Of a stretch of DNA of 64,000 nt, positions 42,071-52,234 are shown in pieces (within the stretch, counting starts at the first letter, position 1; each line of letters begins with the position of its first letter). Source of the DNA: Streptantibioticus cattleyicolor NRRL 8057 = DSM 46488 (GTDB lineage Bacteria; Actinomycetota; Actinomycetes; Streptomycetales; Streptomycetaceae). The DNA lies in the NCBI RefSeq assembly GCF_000240165.1, contig NC_017586.1, positions 2,232,001 through 2,296,000 of the forward strand, read 5' to 3'. The position numbers were made by a program, and so were the translations under genes. Under the pieces are notes generated by a model. It did not search any database. It was not told the DNA's origin and worked only from the letters and a program-made list of their open reading frames with translations.

Positions 42071-43213
42071 TCAGGAGATCCGGTGCGCGCCGGGGCCGGG
42101 GGTGGCGGTGAAGATCCGCGGGGGGCGGTGGCCGGCGGCGCGGAAGGCGGCGGTGAGCGCGTCGGAGACCTTCTGGGCCGCTTCCTCCTCGACCAGGGCG
42201 ATGGCCGAGCCGCCGAATCCGCCGCCGGTCATCCGGGCGCCGAGGGCTCCGGTGTCGAGCGCGGTGGCGACGGCCAGGTCGAGTTCGGGGCAGGAGACGC
42301 GGAAGTCGTCGCGGAGCGAGGCGTGGCCGGCGGTGAGCAGGGGTCCGACGGAGCGCGGGTCGCCGGCTTCGAGGCGGGCGACGACCTGTTCGACGCGGTG
42401 GTTCTCGGTGACGACGTGGCGGACGAGGCGGCGGCTGTTCTCGTCGTCGAGCCGGGCCAGGGCCTCGTCGAGCCGGTCGTGGGCGATGTCGCGCAGGGCT
42501 TCGACGCCGAGGGCGGCGGCGGCCTCCTCGCAGCCGCGGCGGCGGTCGCCGTAGCCGCCTTCGCTGTGGTCGTGCTTGACCTGGGTGTCGATCACCAGCA
42601 GGCGCAGTCCGTGGGCGGCGAGGTCGAGCGGGATGTGCCGCTGGGACAGGTCGCGGGTGTCGAGGAAGAGGGCGTGGCCCTCGGTGCAGCAGGCGGAGGC
42701 GGTCTGGTCCATGATGCCGGTGGGGGCGCCGACGAAGACGTTCTCGGCGCGCTGGCACAGCCGGGCCAGGCGCCAGCGTTCCAGCCCGAGCCCGAACAGG
42801 TCGGACAGGGCGAGGGCGGTGACCACCTCCAGGGCGTGCGAGGAGGACAGGCCGGCGCCGATCGGGACGGTGCTGTCGTAGTGCAGGTCGGCGCCGGTGA
42901 TCCGGTGGCCGGCGTCGCGCAGCGCCCAGGCGATGCCGGCCGGGTAGGCGGTCCAGCCGTGGGTGCCGCCGGGGCGCAGGTCGTCCAGGCGCAGTTCGAC
43001 GGGGGCGCCGGACGCCTCGGCGGAGGAGTGGAGCCGCAGGACGCCGTCGTCGCGGCGGGACGCGGCGGCCACGGTGGTGCGGGTGAGGGCGAAGGGGAGG
43101 ACGAACCCGTCGTTGTAGTCCGTGTGTTCGCCGATGAGGTTCACCCGTCCCGGGGCGGCCCATACACCCTCAGGGGTGAATCCGTAGAGCTGCTGGAACA
43201 CGTCCGCTGTCAC
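42071..43213 (-). CDS. galK: Galactokinase
   Basis: A 380-residue GHMP kinase phosphorylating galactose at C1 in the Leloir pathway. The galactose-binding signature is [21 protein letters not shown], the ATP-binding GHMP motif is [14 protein letters not shown], and the C-terminal motif is [19 protein letters not shown] 43213 overlaps the galE stop by 4 bp (GTGA). It is the last gene of the galT-galE-galK operon. Confidence 0.95.
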   Translation of the reverse strand: MTADVFQQLYGFTPEGVWAAPGRVNLIGEHTDYNDGFVLPFALTRTTVAAASRRDDGVLRLHSSAEASGAPVELRLDDLRPGGTHGWTAYPAGIAWALRDAGHRITGADLHYDSTVPIGAGLSSSHALEVVTALALSDLFGLGLERWRLARLCQRAENVFVGAPTGIMDQTASACCTEGHALFLDTRDLSQRHIPLDLAAHGLRLLVIDTQVKHDHSEGGYGDRRRGCEEAAAALGVEALRDIAHDRLDEALARLDDENSRRLVRHVVTENHRVEQVVARLEAGDPRSVGPLLTAGHASLRDDFRVSCPELDLAVATALDTGALGARMTGGGFGGSAIALVEEEAAQKVSDALTAAFRAAGHRPPRIFTATPGPGAHRIS

Positions 43214-44241
43214 TGTGCGTTCTCCTGACACTTGCGCTGCTCGAACTCCCAGGCGTCGCGCACGATCGAGGCGAGATCGGTGCGTGACGGCTGCCAGCCG
43301 AGGAGCGTACGGGCGCGTTCCGCGGAGGCGACGAGCACGGCCGGGTCGCCGTCGCGTCGCGGGGCGGTGGTCTCGGGCACCGGGTGGCCGGTGACCTCGC
43401 GCACGGTCTCGACGACCTGGCGGACGGTGAAGCCGTTGCCGTTGCCGAGGTTGCACACCAGGTGGCGGCCGGGGCGGGCGGCGGTCAGCGCGAGGAGGTG
43501 GGCTTCGGCGAGGTCGGCGACGTGGATGTAGTCGCGTACGCAGGTGCCGTCGGGGGTGGGGTAGTCGTCGCCGAAGACGGCGATGGACTCGCGCCGTCCG
43601 GCGGCGACTTGGAGCACGAGGGGGATCAGATGGGTTTCGGGGTCGTGGCGTTCGCCGTGGACGGTGCCGTCCTGGGCGGTGTAGGCGCCTGCCACGTTGA
43701 AATAGCGCAGTGAGACCGCGGCCAGCCCGTGGGCGGCGCATTCGGCGGCGATCATGTGGTCGACGGCGAGTTTGGTGGCGCCGTAGGGGTTGGTGGGGGC
43801 GGTGGGGGTGTCCTCGGTGATGGGGACGGTGGCCGGTTCGCCGTAGGTGGCGGCGGTGGAGGAGAAGACCAGGGTGCGCACGCCGGTGCGGCGCATGGCG
43901 GCGAGGAGTTCGAGGGTGCCGCCGACGTTGTTGCGCCAGTACTTGTCGGGGTCGGTGACGGATTCGCCGACCTGGGAGGAGGCGGCGAAGTGGAGCACGG
44001 CGTCGTAGCCGCGCTCCAGCACCTCGGCGGCGTCCTGGATCCGCCCTTCGACGAAGTCGGCGCCGGCCGGCACGCCGGAGCGGTGGCCGGTGGACAGGTC
44101 GTCGAGGACGGTGACCCGGTGGCCGGCTTCCAGCAGGTGGGCGGCGACCACGCCGCCGACGTAGCCGGCGCCCCCGGTGACCAGGTAGGTGCCGGGCGGC
44201 TGGGCGGGTCCCGGGACGGTGGCGGGGCCGGGGATGCTCAC
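43210..44241 (-). CDS. galE: UDP-glucose 4-epimerase
   Basis: A 343-residue short-chain dehydrogenase-type epimerase interconverting UDP-galactose and UDP-glucose. The NAD-binding motif is [20 protein letters not shown]. The catalytic YxxxK is in [13 protein letters not shown], with [10 protein letters not shown] supplying the Ser/Thr. The start is GTG 44241, and its 3' end overlaps galK by 4 bp. It has a 55-bp gap to galT upstream. Confidence 0.95.
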   Translation of the reverse strand: MSIPGPATVPGPAQPPGTYLVTGGAGYVGGVVAAHLLEAGHRVTVLDDLSTGHRSGVPAGADFVEGRIQDAAEVLERGYDAVLHFAASSQVGESVTDPDKYWRNNVGGTLELLAAMRRTGVRTLVFSSTAATYGEPATVPITEDTPTAPTNPYGATKLAVDHMIAAECAAHGLAAVSLRYFNVAGAYTAQDGTVHGERHDPETHLIPLVLQVAAGRRESIAVFGDDYPTPDGTCVRDYIHVADLAEAHLLALTAARPGRHLVCNLGNGNGFTVRQVVETVREVTGHPVPETTAPRRDGDPAVLVASAERARTLLGWQPSRTDLASIVRDAWEFEQRKCQENAQ

Positions 44242-44296
44242 TTCGGGTGCTGCCTTTCGGTCGCGGGCGGGGCGCCCCGCGCGGGGGCCGGGGTGG

Positions 44297-45436
44297 TCAC
44301 GGCCGGGCCAGCGCGGTGCCGGGGTGGCCGGTGGTGGCGACCTGGCGCAGCCGCGCGGCGGCGGTCTCGGGCGGGACGTCGTTGATGAACACGCTCATGC
44401 CGGATTCCGAACCGGCGAGGAACTTCAGCTTTCCCTCGGTACGGCGGATGGTGAAGAGCTCCAGGTGGAGGGCGAAGTCGCGGCGCCGCGGGTGGTCGAC
44501 GGGGGCCTGGTGCCAGGCGGCGATGTAGGGGGTGGGGGCCGGCCGGGGGGTGTCGGGGGTGGTGAAGAGGCGGTCGAAGCGGCGCAGGAGTTCGAGGTAC
44601 ACGTGGGGGAACTCGGCGCGGGCGGCGTCGTCGAGGGCGAGGAGGTCGGGCACCCGGCGGTTGGGGTAGAGGTGGACCTCGTAGGGCCAGTGGGCGGCGT
44701 GCGGGACGAAGGCGGTCCAGTGGTCGCCTTCGACGACCACGCGCTCGGCGGCGGCGCGTTCGGCGTCGAGGACGTCGTCGAAGAGGTTGCGGCCGGTGCG
44801 CCGGTGGTGGTCGGCGAGGCGGGCCAGCATGCGTTCGGTGCGGGGGGTGATGAAGGGGTAGGCGTAGATCTGGCCGTGGGAGTGGCTGAGGGTGACGCCG
44901 ATCTCGGCGCCGCGGTTCTCGAAGCAGAAGACCTGGGCGACGCCGGGGAGTTGGGCGAGTTCGGCGGTGCGGTCGGTCCAGGCGTCGAGGACGAGGGCGG
45001 CCTGGCCGGGGGTGAGGTCGGCGAAGGAGGCGTGGTGGTCGGGGGTGAAGCAGACGACCTCGCAGCGTCCGGCGCCGGGGCGGCTGGTGAAGATCCCGTC
45101 GGGTCCGGTGGCGGCCTGGGGGCCGGGTCCGCCGGTGAGTGAGGGGAAGCGGTTCTCGAAGACGACGACGTCGTAGTCGGCGGCCGGGATCTCGGAGTGG
45201 CGGCCGGGTCCGGAGGGGCACAGCGGGCACTGGTCGGCGGGTGGGTGGTAGGTGCGGCCCTGCCGGTGGGAGGCGATGGCGACCCATTCGCCGAGCAGCG
45301 GGTCGTGGCGGATCTCGGAGGCGGTGGTGGTGGCGTCCAGTGGCCGCTGGTCCACCGCGTCCCGGACGCTGTCGTCGCGGGCGTCGTAGTAGATCAGTTC
45401 GCGACCGTCGGCGAGCCGGGTCGTCGTCTTCTTCAC
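44297..45436 (-). CDS. galT: Galactose-1-phosphate uridylyltransferase
   Basis: A 379-residue HIT-fold transferase exchanging galactose 1-phosphate with UDP-glucose. The zinc ligands are CPLCPSG near residue 70, the catalytic HxHxQ is [14 protein letters not shown], and the C-terminal part has [18 protein letters not shown] 45436 is used, with GAGGAG before it. It is the first gene of the operon, divergent from the symporter gene, with 243 bp between. Confidence 0.95.
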   Translation of the reverse strand: MKKTTTRLADGRELIYYDARDDSVRDAVDQRPLDATTTASEIRHDPLLGEWVAIASHRQGRTYHPPADQCPLCPSGPGRHSEIPAADYDVVVFENRFPSLTGGPGPQAATGPDGIFTSRPGAGRCEVVCFTPDHHASFADLTPGQAALVLDAWTDRTAELAQLPGVAQVFCFENRGAEIGVTLSHSHGQIYAYPFITPRTERMLARLADHHRRTGRNLFDDVLDAERAAAERVVVEGDHWTAFVPHAAHWPYEVHLYPNRRVPDLLALDDAARAEFPHVYLELLRRFDRLFTTPDTPRPAPTPYIAAWHQAPVDHPRRRDFALHLELFTIRRTEGKLKFLAGSESGMSVFINDVPPETAAARLRQVATTGHPGTALARP

Positions 45437-45679
45437 CCCGGAGGCTCCTCACGTACGTATGTCGTTCCACGCCATCCTAAACAGAAGCCAACACAAGACA
45501 CCAGAAGCAAACAGACTCTCGCCGCGGCGCCGCCGGGAACATAAGGGGCGAACCACTCGGTTCGATCACGATCCAACAAAGAACTCCACCACCAGTGTTC
45601 ATTTTCCAAACACAGAGGGTTACCTTCACCCCGTCCCGTCCGCGATATGTGCAATGACGCCCACTGAAGCGAGATCCCC
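45437..45679. promoter_or_regulatory. Divergent gal/symporter control region
   Basis: A distinctly AT-richer 243-bp region between divergent transcription units. It contains several AACA/ACAAAGA-type motifs and an inverted repeat GTGTT-N9-AACAC at 45595-45613, fitting a carbohydrate-type repressor operator. The regulator is not encoded nearby. Confidence 0.5.
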
Positions 45680-47371
45680 ATGTCCTACCTGGCCGCAGGG
45701 CTTCGGCTGCCCACCAACGGTCTCGACTACGCGATCCTGGTCATCTACTTCGTCGTGGTCCTCGGCATCGGATTCGCCGCGAAACGCAGCGTGCGGACCA
45801 GCCTGGACTTCTTCCTCTCCGGCAGATCGCTGCCGGCCTGGGTCACCGGGCTGGCGTTCGTGGCCGCCAACCTCGGTGCCACCGAGATCCTGGGCATGGC
45901 CGCCAACGGCGCGCAGTACGGCGCCTACACCGTGCACTGGTACTGGATCGGCGCCATCCCGGCCATGGTCTTCCTGGGCCTGGTGATGATGCCGTTCTAC
46001 TACGGCTCCAAGGTCCGCTCGGTGCCGGAGTTCCTGCTGCACCGCTTCGGCCCCTCCTCGCACCTGCTCAGCTCGGTGATCTTCGCGGTCTCCTCGGTGC
46101 TGATCGCCGGGGTCAACCTGTACGCGATGGCGATCGTGCTCCAGGCGCTGCTGGGTTGGCCGCAGTGGGTGGCCATCGTGGTGGCCGGCGCGTTCGTGCT
46201 GGTCTACATCACCATCGGCGGGCTCTCCTCGGCGATCTACAACGAGGTGCTCCAGTTCTTCGTCATCCTCGCCGCGCTGATCCCGCTGACCATCGTCGGC
46301 CTCAAGCGGGTCGGCGGCTGGCACGGGCTGAGCCACTCGCTGACCGCCAGCCACGGCCAAGCCTTCCTGACCGCCTGGAAGGGCACCGGGATCGGCACCG
46401 CCAACCCGCTGGGCGCCAACTGGCTGACCATCGTGCTCGGTCTGGGCTTCGTGATGAGCTTCGGCTACTGGACGACCAACTTCGCCGAGGTGCAGCGCGC
46501 ACTGTCGGCCAAGAACCTCTCGGCCGCCAAGCGCACCCCGCTGATCGCCGCCTTCCCCAAGCTGGCCATCCCCATGGTGGTCGTCCTGCCCGGGCTGATC
46601 GCCCTGGTCATGGAGCCGACGCTGGGCAAGTCCGCGAGCGGGCTGCAGTACAACGACGCGATCCCGGTGCTCATGCGCGACCTGCTGCCCAACGGCGTGC
46701 TGGGGATCGCGGTCACCGGTCTGCTGGCCGCGTTCATGGCGGGCATGGCGGCCAACGTCTCCTCGTTCAACACGGTGTTCACCAACGACATCTGGGCCGC
46801 CTACGTCAAGAAGGGCCGCCCGGACGCCTACTACCTCAGGACCGGCCGCGTCGTCACCGCGGTCGGGGTGCTGATCGGCATGGGGACCGCCTTCGTGGCC
46901 TCGTCGTTCAGCAACATCATGAACTACCTGCAGACCCTGTTCTCCTTCTTCAACGTGCCGCTGTTCTGCGTGTTCATCCTCGGCATGTTCTGGAAGCGGG
47001 CCACCGGGGCGGCCGGGTTCTGGGGGCTGCTGGCCGGCACCGTGGCGGCGATGGTCAACTACTTCTGGATCTACAAGCAGCACATCATCGCCATCCCCAG
47101 CGACCAGGGCGCCAACTTCGTCTCCTCGATGGTCGCCTTCGGGGCGGGCGCGGTGGTGATGGTGGTCGTCTCGCTGTTCACCAAGGCCAAGCCGGCGGTC
47201 GAGCTGGCCGGACTGGTCTACGGCACCCGGCCGGTGGACCGGGCCACCGGCGGCGAACTCGCCGAGGAACCGCTCGCCGCGGGCGACGACGCCTGGTACC
47301 GCAAGCCCGCGCTGCTCGGCTGGGGCGCCATCGTCCTCGCCGTCGTCTGCTACGTGCCCTTCTCCCTCTGA
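45680..47371 (+). CDS. Sodium:solute symporter (SSS family), probably for galactose
   Basis: A 563-residue integral-membrane protein with about 14 hydrophobic helices, the LeuT-fold SSS type. Family segments include SLDFFLSGRSLPAWVTGLAF, SVPEFLLHRFG, and AGVNLYAMAIVLQALLG and IGGLSSAIYNEVLQFF. ATG 45680 has GAG about 9 nt upstream. Its divergent position opposite galTEK suggests that it imports galactose with sodium. The sugar is inferred from context only. The next gene is 26 bp downstream. Confidence 0.92.
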   Translation: MSYLAAGLRLPTNGLDYAILVIYFVVVLGIGFAAKRSVRTSLDFFLSGRSLPAWVTGLAFVAANLGATEILGMAANGAQYGAYTVHWYWIGAIPAMVFLGLVMMPFYYGSKVRSVPEFLLHRFGPSSHLLSSVIFAVSSVLIAGVNLYAMAIVLQALLGWPQWVAIVVAGAFVLVYITIGGLSSAIYNEVLQFFVILAALIPLTIVGLKRVGGWHGLSHSLTASHGQAFLTAWKGTGIGTANPLGANWLTIVLGLGFVMSFGYWTTNFAEVQRALSAKNLSAAKRTPLIAAFPKLAIPMVVVLPGLIALVMEPTLGKSASGLQYNDAIPVLMRDLLPNGVLGIAVTGLLAAFMAGMAANVSSFNTVFTNDIWAAYVKKGRPDAYYLRTGRVVTAVGVLIGMGTAFVASSFSNIMNYLQTLFSFFNVPLFCVFILGMFWKRATGAAGFWGLLAGTVAAMVNYFWIYKQHIIAIPSDQGANFVSSMVAFGAGAVVMVVVSLFTKAKPAVELAGLVYGTRPVDRATGGELAEEPLAAGDDAWYRKPALLGWGAIVLAVVCYVPFSL

Positions 47372-47396
47372 CCACGCCGATCCGGAAAGCAGCACC

Positions 47397-47702
47397 ATGA
47401 GCGACTACCAGCAGCAAGTCGAGGAACTGGAACGCAAGTCCGCCACCGCCGCCCGGCTGTTCGACGTACGCCGGATCATCGGCGGGCTCTTCGTGGTCTA
47501 CGGGGTGATCGTCACCATCGCCGGCTTCACCGCCTCCGACGCCGACATCCACAAGGCCCAGGGCATCAACATCAACCTGTGGACGGGGGTGGGGATGCTC
47601 GTGCTGGGGCTGGCGTTCCTGCTGTGGCTGCGGCTGAGCCCGACCCCGCCGCCGCCCGCCGCCGAGGAGGCCGCCGCCGAGGACACCGACCCGCGCCCCT
47701 GA
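47397..47702 (+). CDS. Small two-helix membrane protein
   Basis: A 101-residue protein. A short charged N-terminus with RKSATAARLFDVRRIIG leads to two transmembrane helices (IGGLFVVYGVIVTIAGF and LWTGVGMLVLGLAFLLW). A Pro/Ala/Glu-rich tail ends it. It is cotranscribed with the symporter and is probably a companion subunit or stabiliser, as small partners often are in SSS operons. There is no direct evidence of function. Confidence 0.85.
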   Translation: MSDYQQQVEELERKSATAARLFDVRRIIGGLFVVYGVIVTIAGFTASDADIHKAQGININLWTGVGMLVLGLAFLLWLRLSPTPPPPAAEEAAAEDTDPRP

Positions 47703-47709
47703 CCCGTGG

Positions 47710-47740
47710 GCCGTGCCGTGGGCCCCGGCCCCGGCACGGC
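47710..47740. terminator. Hairpin between convergent genes
   Basis: A 9-bp stem GCCGTGCCG/CGGCACGGC has a 13-nt loop. It touches the stop codon of the response-regulator gene. Confidence 0.55.
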
Positions 47741-48429
47741 TACGGGGCCACCTCGCGGTGGCAGGCCGCCGACGCCCGGTCCAGCAGGCCGGTGCGGGCC
47801 GCCAGCGCCGCCGCCTCCAGGCGGGAGCCCACGCCGAGCTTCATCAGGACGCGCTGGACGTGGGTGCGGGCGGTGCTGGGGGCGATGGACATCCCGGCCG
47901 CGATCAGCCGGGTGTCCTCGCCCTCGGCGACCCGCACCAGGACCTCGACCTCGCGCGGGGTGAGCAGCCGCAGCAGCCGGCTGCCCTCGTCGTCCGGTTC
48001 GGCGACCGGGTGCAGCAGCTCGGCGAAGGCCAGCTGGAGCAGTTGCGGGGCGACCGCGGACTCCCCCGCCCGGGCCTTGGCCATCGCCCGCTCGACGCCC
48101 TCGATCCGTTCGTCGTGGCGTACGTACCCGGCGGCGCCGGCGGCGAAGGCGGCGGCGATGCCGCGCGGGCTCGGCACCGGCCCGAGGACGAGAACGGCGA
48201 CGGCGGGCCGTTCCCGTCTGATGCGCAGCACCGGGTCGAAGGCGCCGGCCGCGGCGGGGGCGGCGGTGCCCAGCAGGCACACCTCCGGGGTGCGGGCCGC
48301 GACCAGGTCGGCCGCGGCGGCGGTGGGGGCACCCGCGGCGAGCACCCGGTGGCCGCGCAGCCGTAACGCGGAGGCGAGCGCCTCGGCGAGCAGCCGGTGG
48401 TCGTCGACCACCACGAGCCGTATGCCCAT
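47740..48429 (-). CDS. Atypical LuxR-type response regulator
   Basis: A 229-residue regulator. The receiver begins IRLVVVDDHRLLAEALASAL but the phosphoacceptor Asp is replaced: the strand reads PEVCLLGTAAPA with Gly 54 at that position. The usual Lys (GYVLKD) is replaced by His in GYVRHDERI. The C-terminal HTH is LLTPREVEVLVRVAEGE and MSIAPSTARTHVQRVL. ATG 48429 follows GAGGGGGAGGG. It probably works without phosphorylation, like other atypical regulators, or is controlled by a ligand. No kinase lies nearby. Confidence 0.85.
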   Translation of the reverse strand: MGIRLVVVDDHRLLAEALASALRLRGHRVLAAGAPTAAAADLVAARTPEVCLLGTAAPAAAGAFDPVLRIRRERPAVAVLVLGPVPSPRGIAAAFAAGAAGYVRHDERIEGVERAMAKARAGESAVAPQLLQLAFAELLHPVAEPDDEGSRLLRLLTPREVEVLVRVAEGEDTRLIAAGMSIAPSTARTHVQRVLMKLGVGSRLEAAALAARTGLLDRASAACHREVAP

Positions 48430-48667
48430 CGACCCTCCCCCTCGTCCCCCGGCGGCGCGGCCCGTGCCGTGCGCCCCGCCCCGCCCGCGACCGTGGCCGG
48501 CCGGCGACCGGCCCGGCCGGTGCCGCGTCGGTCGGTCCCCGGAAGCTACACGTTCGCCGTGCTCCGCGCGCCGGTATCCGGGGCGAAACCGCCCCGGGGG
48601 AACCGAAAACCCCACCCTCACTGGCCAATTCGCGTGGCCAAAGGCGACGCGGCGGGCTGACGGGCGG

Positions 48668-50218
48668 TCAGCGCAGCGTGGCCATCAGGTAGGGCAGGCG
48701 GGCGCCGGCGGCGATGCCCGCCAGCGCCAGCACCAGGGTGTCGTCGTGCCATCCCTCGGCCAGGTCCCAGGAGCCCTGGAACGGCTGCTCGCGCGAGGCG
48801 GTGGCGGCGGCGAAGGTGGTGTACGGGGTGGCCTTGCCGGTGCCGGTGTCGATCTTGAGGACGGTGCCGCCGCGGTCGGCCGGAGGGGTTTCGTAGGCGA
48901 TGACCGAGGACCCCTCGACGGTGACCAGGTCCATCGGGCGCTCCTGCGACGAGGAGAGCCAGCGGCCGTCGCCGGTGGCCAGGTCGAAGGCGGCGATCTC
49001 GTTGGTGCGGGTGCCCTTGGCGTGGCCGGGGTGGTCCACGGTGGCCAGGTACAGGGTGCCGCCGTCGACGGCCACGTTGCGGCACGGGGTCATCCGGCCG
49101 CCGGCCGGGCAGCTGATGGCGTACCTGCCCAGGTCGCCGCTGCCGCGGCCGAGGGAGATCCGGCCGCCGAGCCGGCCGCCGTCGATGTCCCACAGGTCGG
49201 TCAGGCCGGTGTTGGCACTGAGGCCGATGACGACGGGCTTGGTGGAGACGACGTTGCGCACGTCGGTGCCGGCCGGGGCGTCCCAGGTCCAGACGGGCTT
49301 GCCGGAGGCCGGGTCGACCAGGGAGACGTGGTTGGGGTTGCCGCTGCCGGAGCACTGGTAGACCTCGATGAGCTGGGCGCCGCCGCCGAAGCCCTTGTCG
49401 TGGCAGGGGGAGCCCTCGCTGGAGTGCCACAGCTCGCGGCCGGTGCTCGCCTGGTAGGCCATGGTGGCCACGCTCGGGCCCCAGGTCACCGCGACGGTGT
49501 CGCCGCTGAGCGCCATGTCGGTGCTCTGGAAGGCATCGGTCGCCGGGAGGAGGGAGTCCGTCGGGGCGGGCAGCGGCTTGTGCCACAGCATCCGGCCGGC
49601 CCGGACGTCGACGACCATCACGTTCTCGCAGTGGGCGCCGTACTGCACGGCGACCCGGCCGGCCACCAGGTCGGTGGCGGAGACGCAGGTGGCGCCCTGC
49701 GGCGCGGCCACCGTCCAGCGCTGGGCGCCGGAGGCGAGGTCGTAGCCGGTGACCGCGTCGGGCGACTGCTTGACCACCTCGTCGCCGTCGAACCACAGCC
49801 CCGGCACCGGGGCGACGAGCCTGCCCTTGGGTATCGCCGGCGCCGGAACCGTCCAGCGCACCCGGCCGTCCGCCTGGTGCCCGGCGACCGGGGCGGGCAG
49901 CGGCCGGTCGTGGTGGCCGTGGTCGCCCGCGGCCCAGAACCACACCCCGCCGGCCACCACGAGCACGGCCGCCACGACCCCGGCGACCACCCCCGCGAGC
50001 CTCCCCCGCCGCCCGCCCCCGCCCGGCCCCGGCGGAACCGGCGGCACCGGCGGGACGGGGTACGGCTGCTGCGCCGGGTACGGCTGGCCGTACGGGGCCG
50101 CGCCGTACGGGCCGGGGGGCGGAACGGGGACCGAGGCGCCCGGCGGGACCGGCGGCGGGGGCCCGCCGTACGGGCCGGGGCGGACGGGGCCGCCGGGCGG
50201 CGGTGGCGGCTGCGACAT
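48668..50218 (-). CDS. Membrane-anchored PQQ-repeat beta-propeller protein
   Basis: A 516-residue protein. A Pro/Gly-rich cytoplasmic N-terminus (1-67) leads to one transmembrane helix (about 74-92, VVAGVVAAVLVVAGGVWFWA). An extracellular beta-propeller of PQQ/BamB-type repeats follows: YDLASGAQRWTV, VDVRAGRMLWHK, QASTGRELWHS, VDPASGKPVWTW and FDLATGDGRW. ATG 50218 follows GAGGAA. The fold suggests a scaffold or sensor rather than an enzyme; there is no PQQ-dependent dehydrogenase active site. The function is unknown. Confidence 0.82.
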   Translation of the reverse strand: MSQPPPPPGGPVRPGPYGGPPPPVPPGASVPVPPPGPYGAAPYGQPYPAQQPYPVPPVPPVPPGPGGGGRRGRLAGVVAGVVAAVLVVAGGVWFWAAGDHGHHDRPLPAPVAGHQADGRVRWTVPAPAIPKGRLVAPVPGLWFDGDEVVKQSPDAVTGYDLASGAQRWTVAAPQGATCVSATDLVAGRVAVQYGAHCENVMVVDVRAGRMLWHKPLPAPTDSLLPATDAFQSTDMALSGDTVAVTWGPSVATMAYQASTGRELWHSSEGSPCHDKGFGGGAQLIEVYQCSGSGNPNHVSLVDPASGKPVWTWDAPAGTDVRNVVSTKPVVIGLSANTGLTDLWDIDGGRLGGRISLGRGSGDLGRYAISCPAGGRMTPCRNVAVDGGTLYLATVDHPGHAKGTRTNEIAAFDLATGDGRWLSSSQERPMDLVTVEGSSVIAYETPPADRGGTVLKIDTGTGKATPYTTFAAATASREQPFQGSWDLAEGWHDDTLVLALAGIAAGARLPYLMATLR

Positions 50219-50360
50219 GGCGGTTCCTCGGTCGAGATCGTGATCGGCGGCATTCTTTGTACCACCGGCCACCGGTCCCGCTCCGGCCACCGCCGTTCCA
50301 CCCGCCAGGTCGCAATCCGACCGCGACGTCCCCGTGACGACGGCGGGGCGGTCCGCCGCC

Positions 50361-52196
50361 TCAGACCTCTTCGGCCAGCTCCAGCCAGCGCAGCTCCAAC
50401 TCCTCGCGTTCGGCGGCGAGTTCACGCAGGCGGGCGTCGAGGCCGGCGATGCGCTCGAAGTCGGTGGCGTTCTCGGCCATTTCGGCGTGGAGCGCGGTCT
50501 CCTTCTCGGCGACGCGGTCGAGTTGGCGTTCGATCTTCTGGAGTTCCTTCTTGGCGGCGCGCTGGTCGGCCGCCGAGGACCTGGGCTTGTCCTTGGCGGT
50601 CCTGGCGGCGGCAGCGGCGGGGGTGGCCGCGGCGGCGAGGACGGCCTGGCGGCGTTCGAGGTACTCGTCCACCCCGCGCGGGAGCATCCGCAGCGTGCCG
50701 TCGCCGAGGAGGGCGAGGACCCGGTCGGTGGTGCGCTCGATGAAGTACCGGTCGTGGCTGATGACGATCATCGAGCCGGGCCAGCCGTCGAGGAGGTCCT
50801 CGAGCTGGGTGAGGGTCTCGATGTCGAGGTCGTTGGTGGGCTCGTCGAGGAAGAGGACGTTGGGCTCGTCCATCAGCAGCCGCAGGATCTGGAGCCGGCG
50901 GCGCTCACCGCCGGAGAGGTCGCCGACCGGGGTCCACTGCTTCTCCTTGCCGAAGCCGAACCGTTCGCACAGCTGGGAGGCGGTCATCTCGCGTCCCTTG
51001 CCGAGGTCGACGCGCTGCCGGATCGCCTCGACGGACTCCAGCACCCGCCAGTTCGGGTCGAGTTCGGCGACCTCCTGGGAGAGGTGGGCGAGGCGGACGG
51101 TCTTGCCGACGACGATCCGGCCGTGGCCGAGGCCGGCCGGGGCGGCGGCGGTGGCGTCGTCGGCGTCACGGGCGGCGGCGGCCTGGGCGAGGGTCCGCAG
51201 CAAGGTGGTCTTGCCCGCTCCGTTGACGCCGACCAGGCCGATCCGGTCGCCGGGGCCGAGCTGCCAGGTCAGATGGGTGAGCAGGGTGCGGTCGCCGGCC
51301 TTGACGGTGACGTCTTCCAGGTCGAAGACGGTCTTGCCGAGGCGGGAGCCGGCGAACCGCATCAGTTCGGCGGTGTCGCGCGGCGGCGGGACGTCGGCGA
51401 TGAGTTCGTTGGCCGCCTCGATGCGGAACCGGGGCTTGCTGGTGCGGGCCGGGGCGCCGCGGCGCAGCCAGGCGAGTTCCTTGCGGGCCAGGTTCTGCCG
51501 CTTGGCCTCCTCGGTGGCGGCGCGGCGTTCGCGTTCGGCGCGGGCGAAGACGTAGTCGGAGTAGCCGCCCTCGTACTCGTGGACCGCGGCGCGCTGCACG
51601 TCCCACATGCGGGTGCAGACCTGGTCGAGGAACCAGCGGTCGTGGGTGACGCAGACCAGGGCGCAGCGGCGGGCCTGGAGGTGGGCGGCGAGCCAGGCGA
51701 TGCCTTCGACGTCGAGGTGGTTGGTGGGCTCGTCCAGGACGATGAGGTCCGGTTCGGCGATGAGCAGTTTGGCCAGCGCGATGCGGCGGCGTTCACCGCC
51801 GGAGAGCGGGCCGATGACGGTGTCCAGGCCCTGCGCGAAGCCGGGCAGGTCCAGGCCGCCGAAGAGGCCGGTGAGCACGTCGCGGATCTTGGCGTTGCCG
51901 GCCCATTCGTGGTCGGCGAGGTCGCCGATGACCTCGTGCCGGACGGTGGCCCGCGGGTCGAGGGTGTCGGACTGGGTGAGGATGCCCAGGCGCAGGTCAC
52001 CGGCGTGGGTGACGCGCCCGCTGTCGGGTTCCTCCAGTTTGGCGAGGATCCGGATGAGGGTGGTCTTGCCGTCGCCGTTGCGGCCGACGACGCCGATGCG
52101 GTCGCCTTCCGAGACGCCGAGGGACGTGCCGTCGAGAAGCGTCCGGGTGCCGTACACCTTGCTGACGGACTCGACGTTGACCAGGTTGACCGCCAT
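50361..52196 (-). CDS. ABC-F type ATP-binding protein
   Basis: A 611-residue soluble protein with two ABC domains and no membrane part. Walker A motifs are GRNGDGKTT and GVNGAGKTT; the signatures are LSGGERRRIALAKLL and LSGGERRRLQILRLL with DEPTNHLD and DEPTNDLD. A C-terminal coiled coil (AKKELQKIERQLDRVAEKET) is of the Uup type. ABC-F proteins act on the ribosome or DNA replication intermediates rather than in transport. ATG 52196 follows GGAGAAA. The gene lies across the small mobile element from ispE. Confidence 0.9.
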   Translation of the reverse strand: MAVNLVNVESVSKVYGTRTLLDGTSLGVSEGDRIGVVGRNGDGKTTLIRILAKLEEPDSGRVTHAGDLRLGILTQSDTLDPRATVRHEVIGDLADHEWAGNAKIRDVLTGLFGGLDLPGFAQGLDTVIGPLSGGERRRIALAKLLIAEPDLIVLDEPTNHLDVEGIAWLAAHLQARRCALVCVTHDRWFLDQVCTRMWDVQRAAVHEYEGGYSDYVFARAERERRAATEEAKRQNLARKELAWLRRGAPARTSKPRFRIEAANELIADVPPPRDTAELMRFAGSRLGKTVFDLEDVTVKAGDRTLLTHLTWQLGPGDRIGLVGVNGAGKTTLLRTLAQAAAARDADDATAAAPAGLGHGRIVVGKTVRLAHLSQEVAELDPNWRVLESVEAIRQRVDLGKGREMTASQLCERFGFGKEKQWTPVGDLSGGERRRLQILRLLMDEPNVLFLDEPTNDLDIETLTQLEDLLDGWPGSMIVISHDRYFIERTTDRVLALLGDGTLRMLPRGVDEYLERRQAVLAAAATPAAAAARTAKDKPRSSAADQRAAKKELQKIERQLDRVAEKETALHAEMAENATDFERIAGLDARLRELAAEREELELRWLELAEEV

Positions 52197-52234
52197 TTTT
52201 CTCCATGCTCGCCGGATGGTCCGGTCCTACAGCC

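Noticed and set aside
44238-45470. 410-codon minus-strand frame overlapping galT
   Set aside because: The galT frame (44297-45436) has all uridylyltransferase motifs. The other reads Arg/Pro-rich nonsense.
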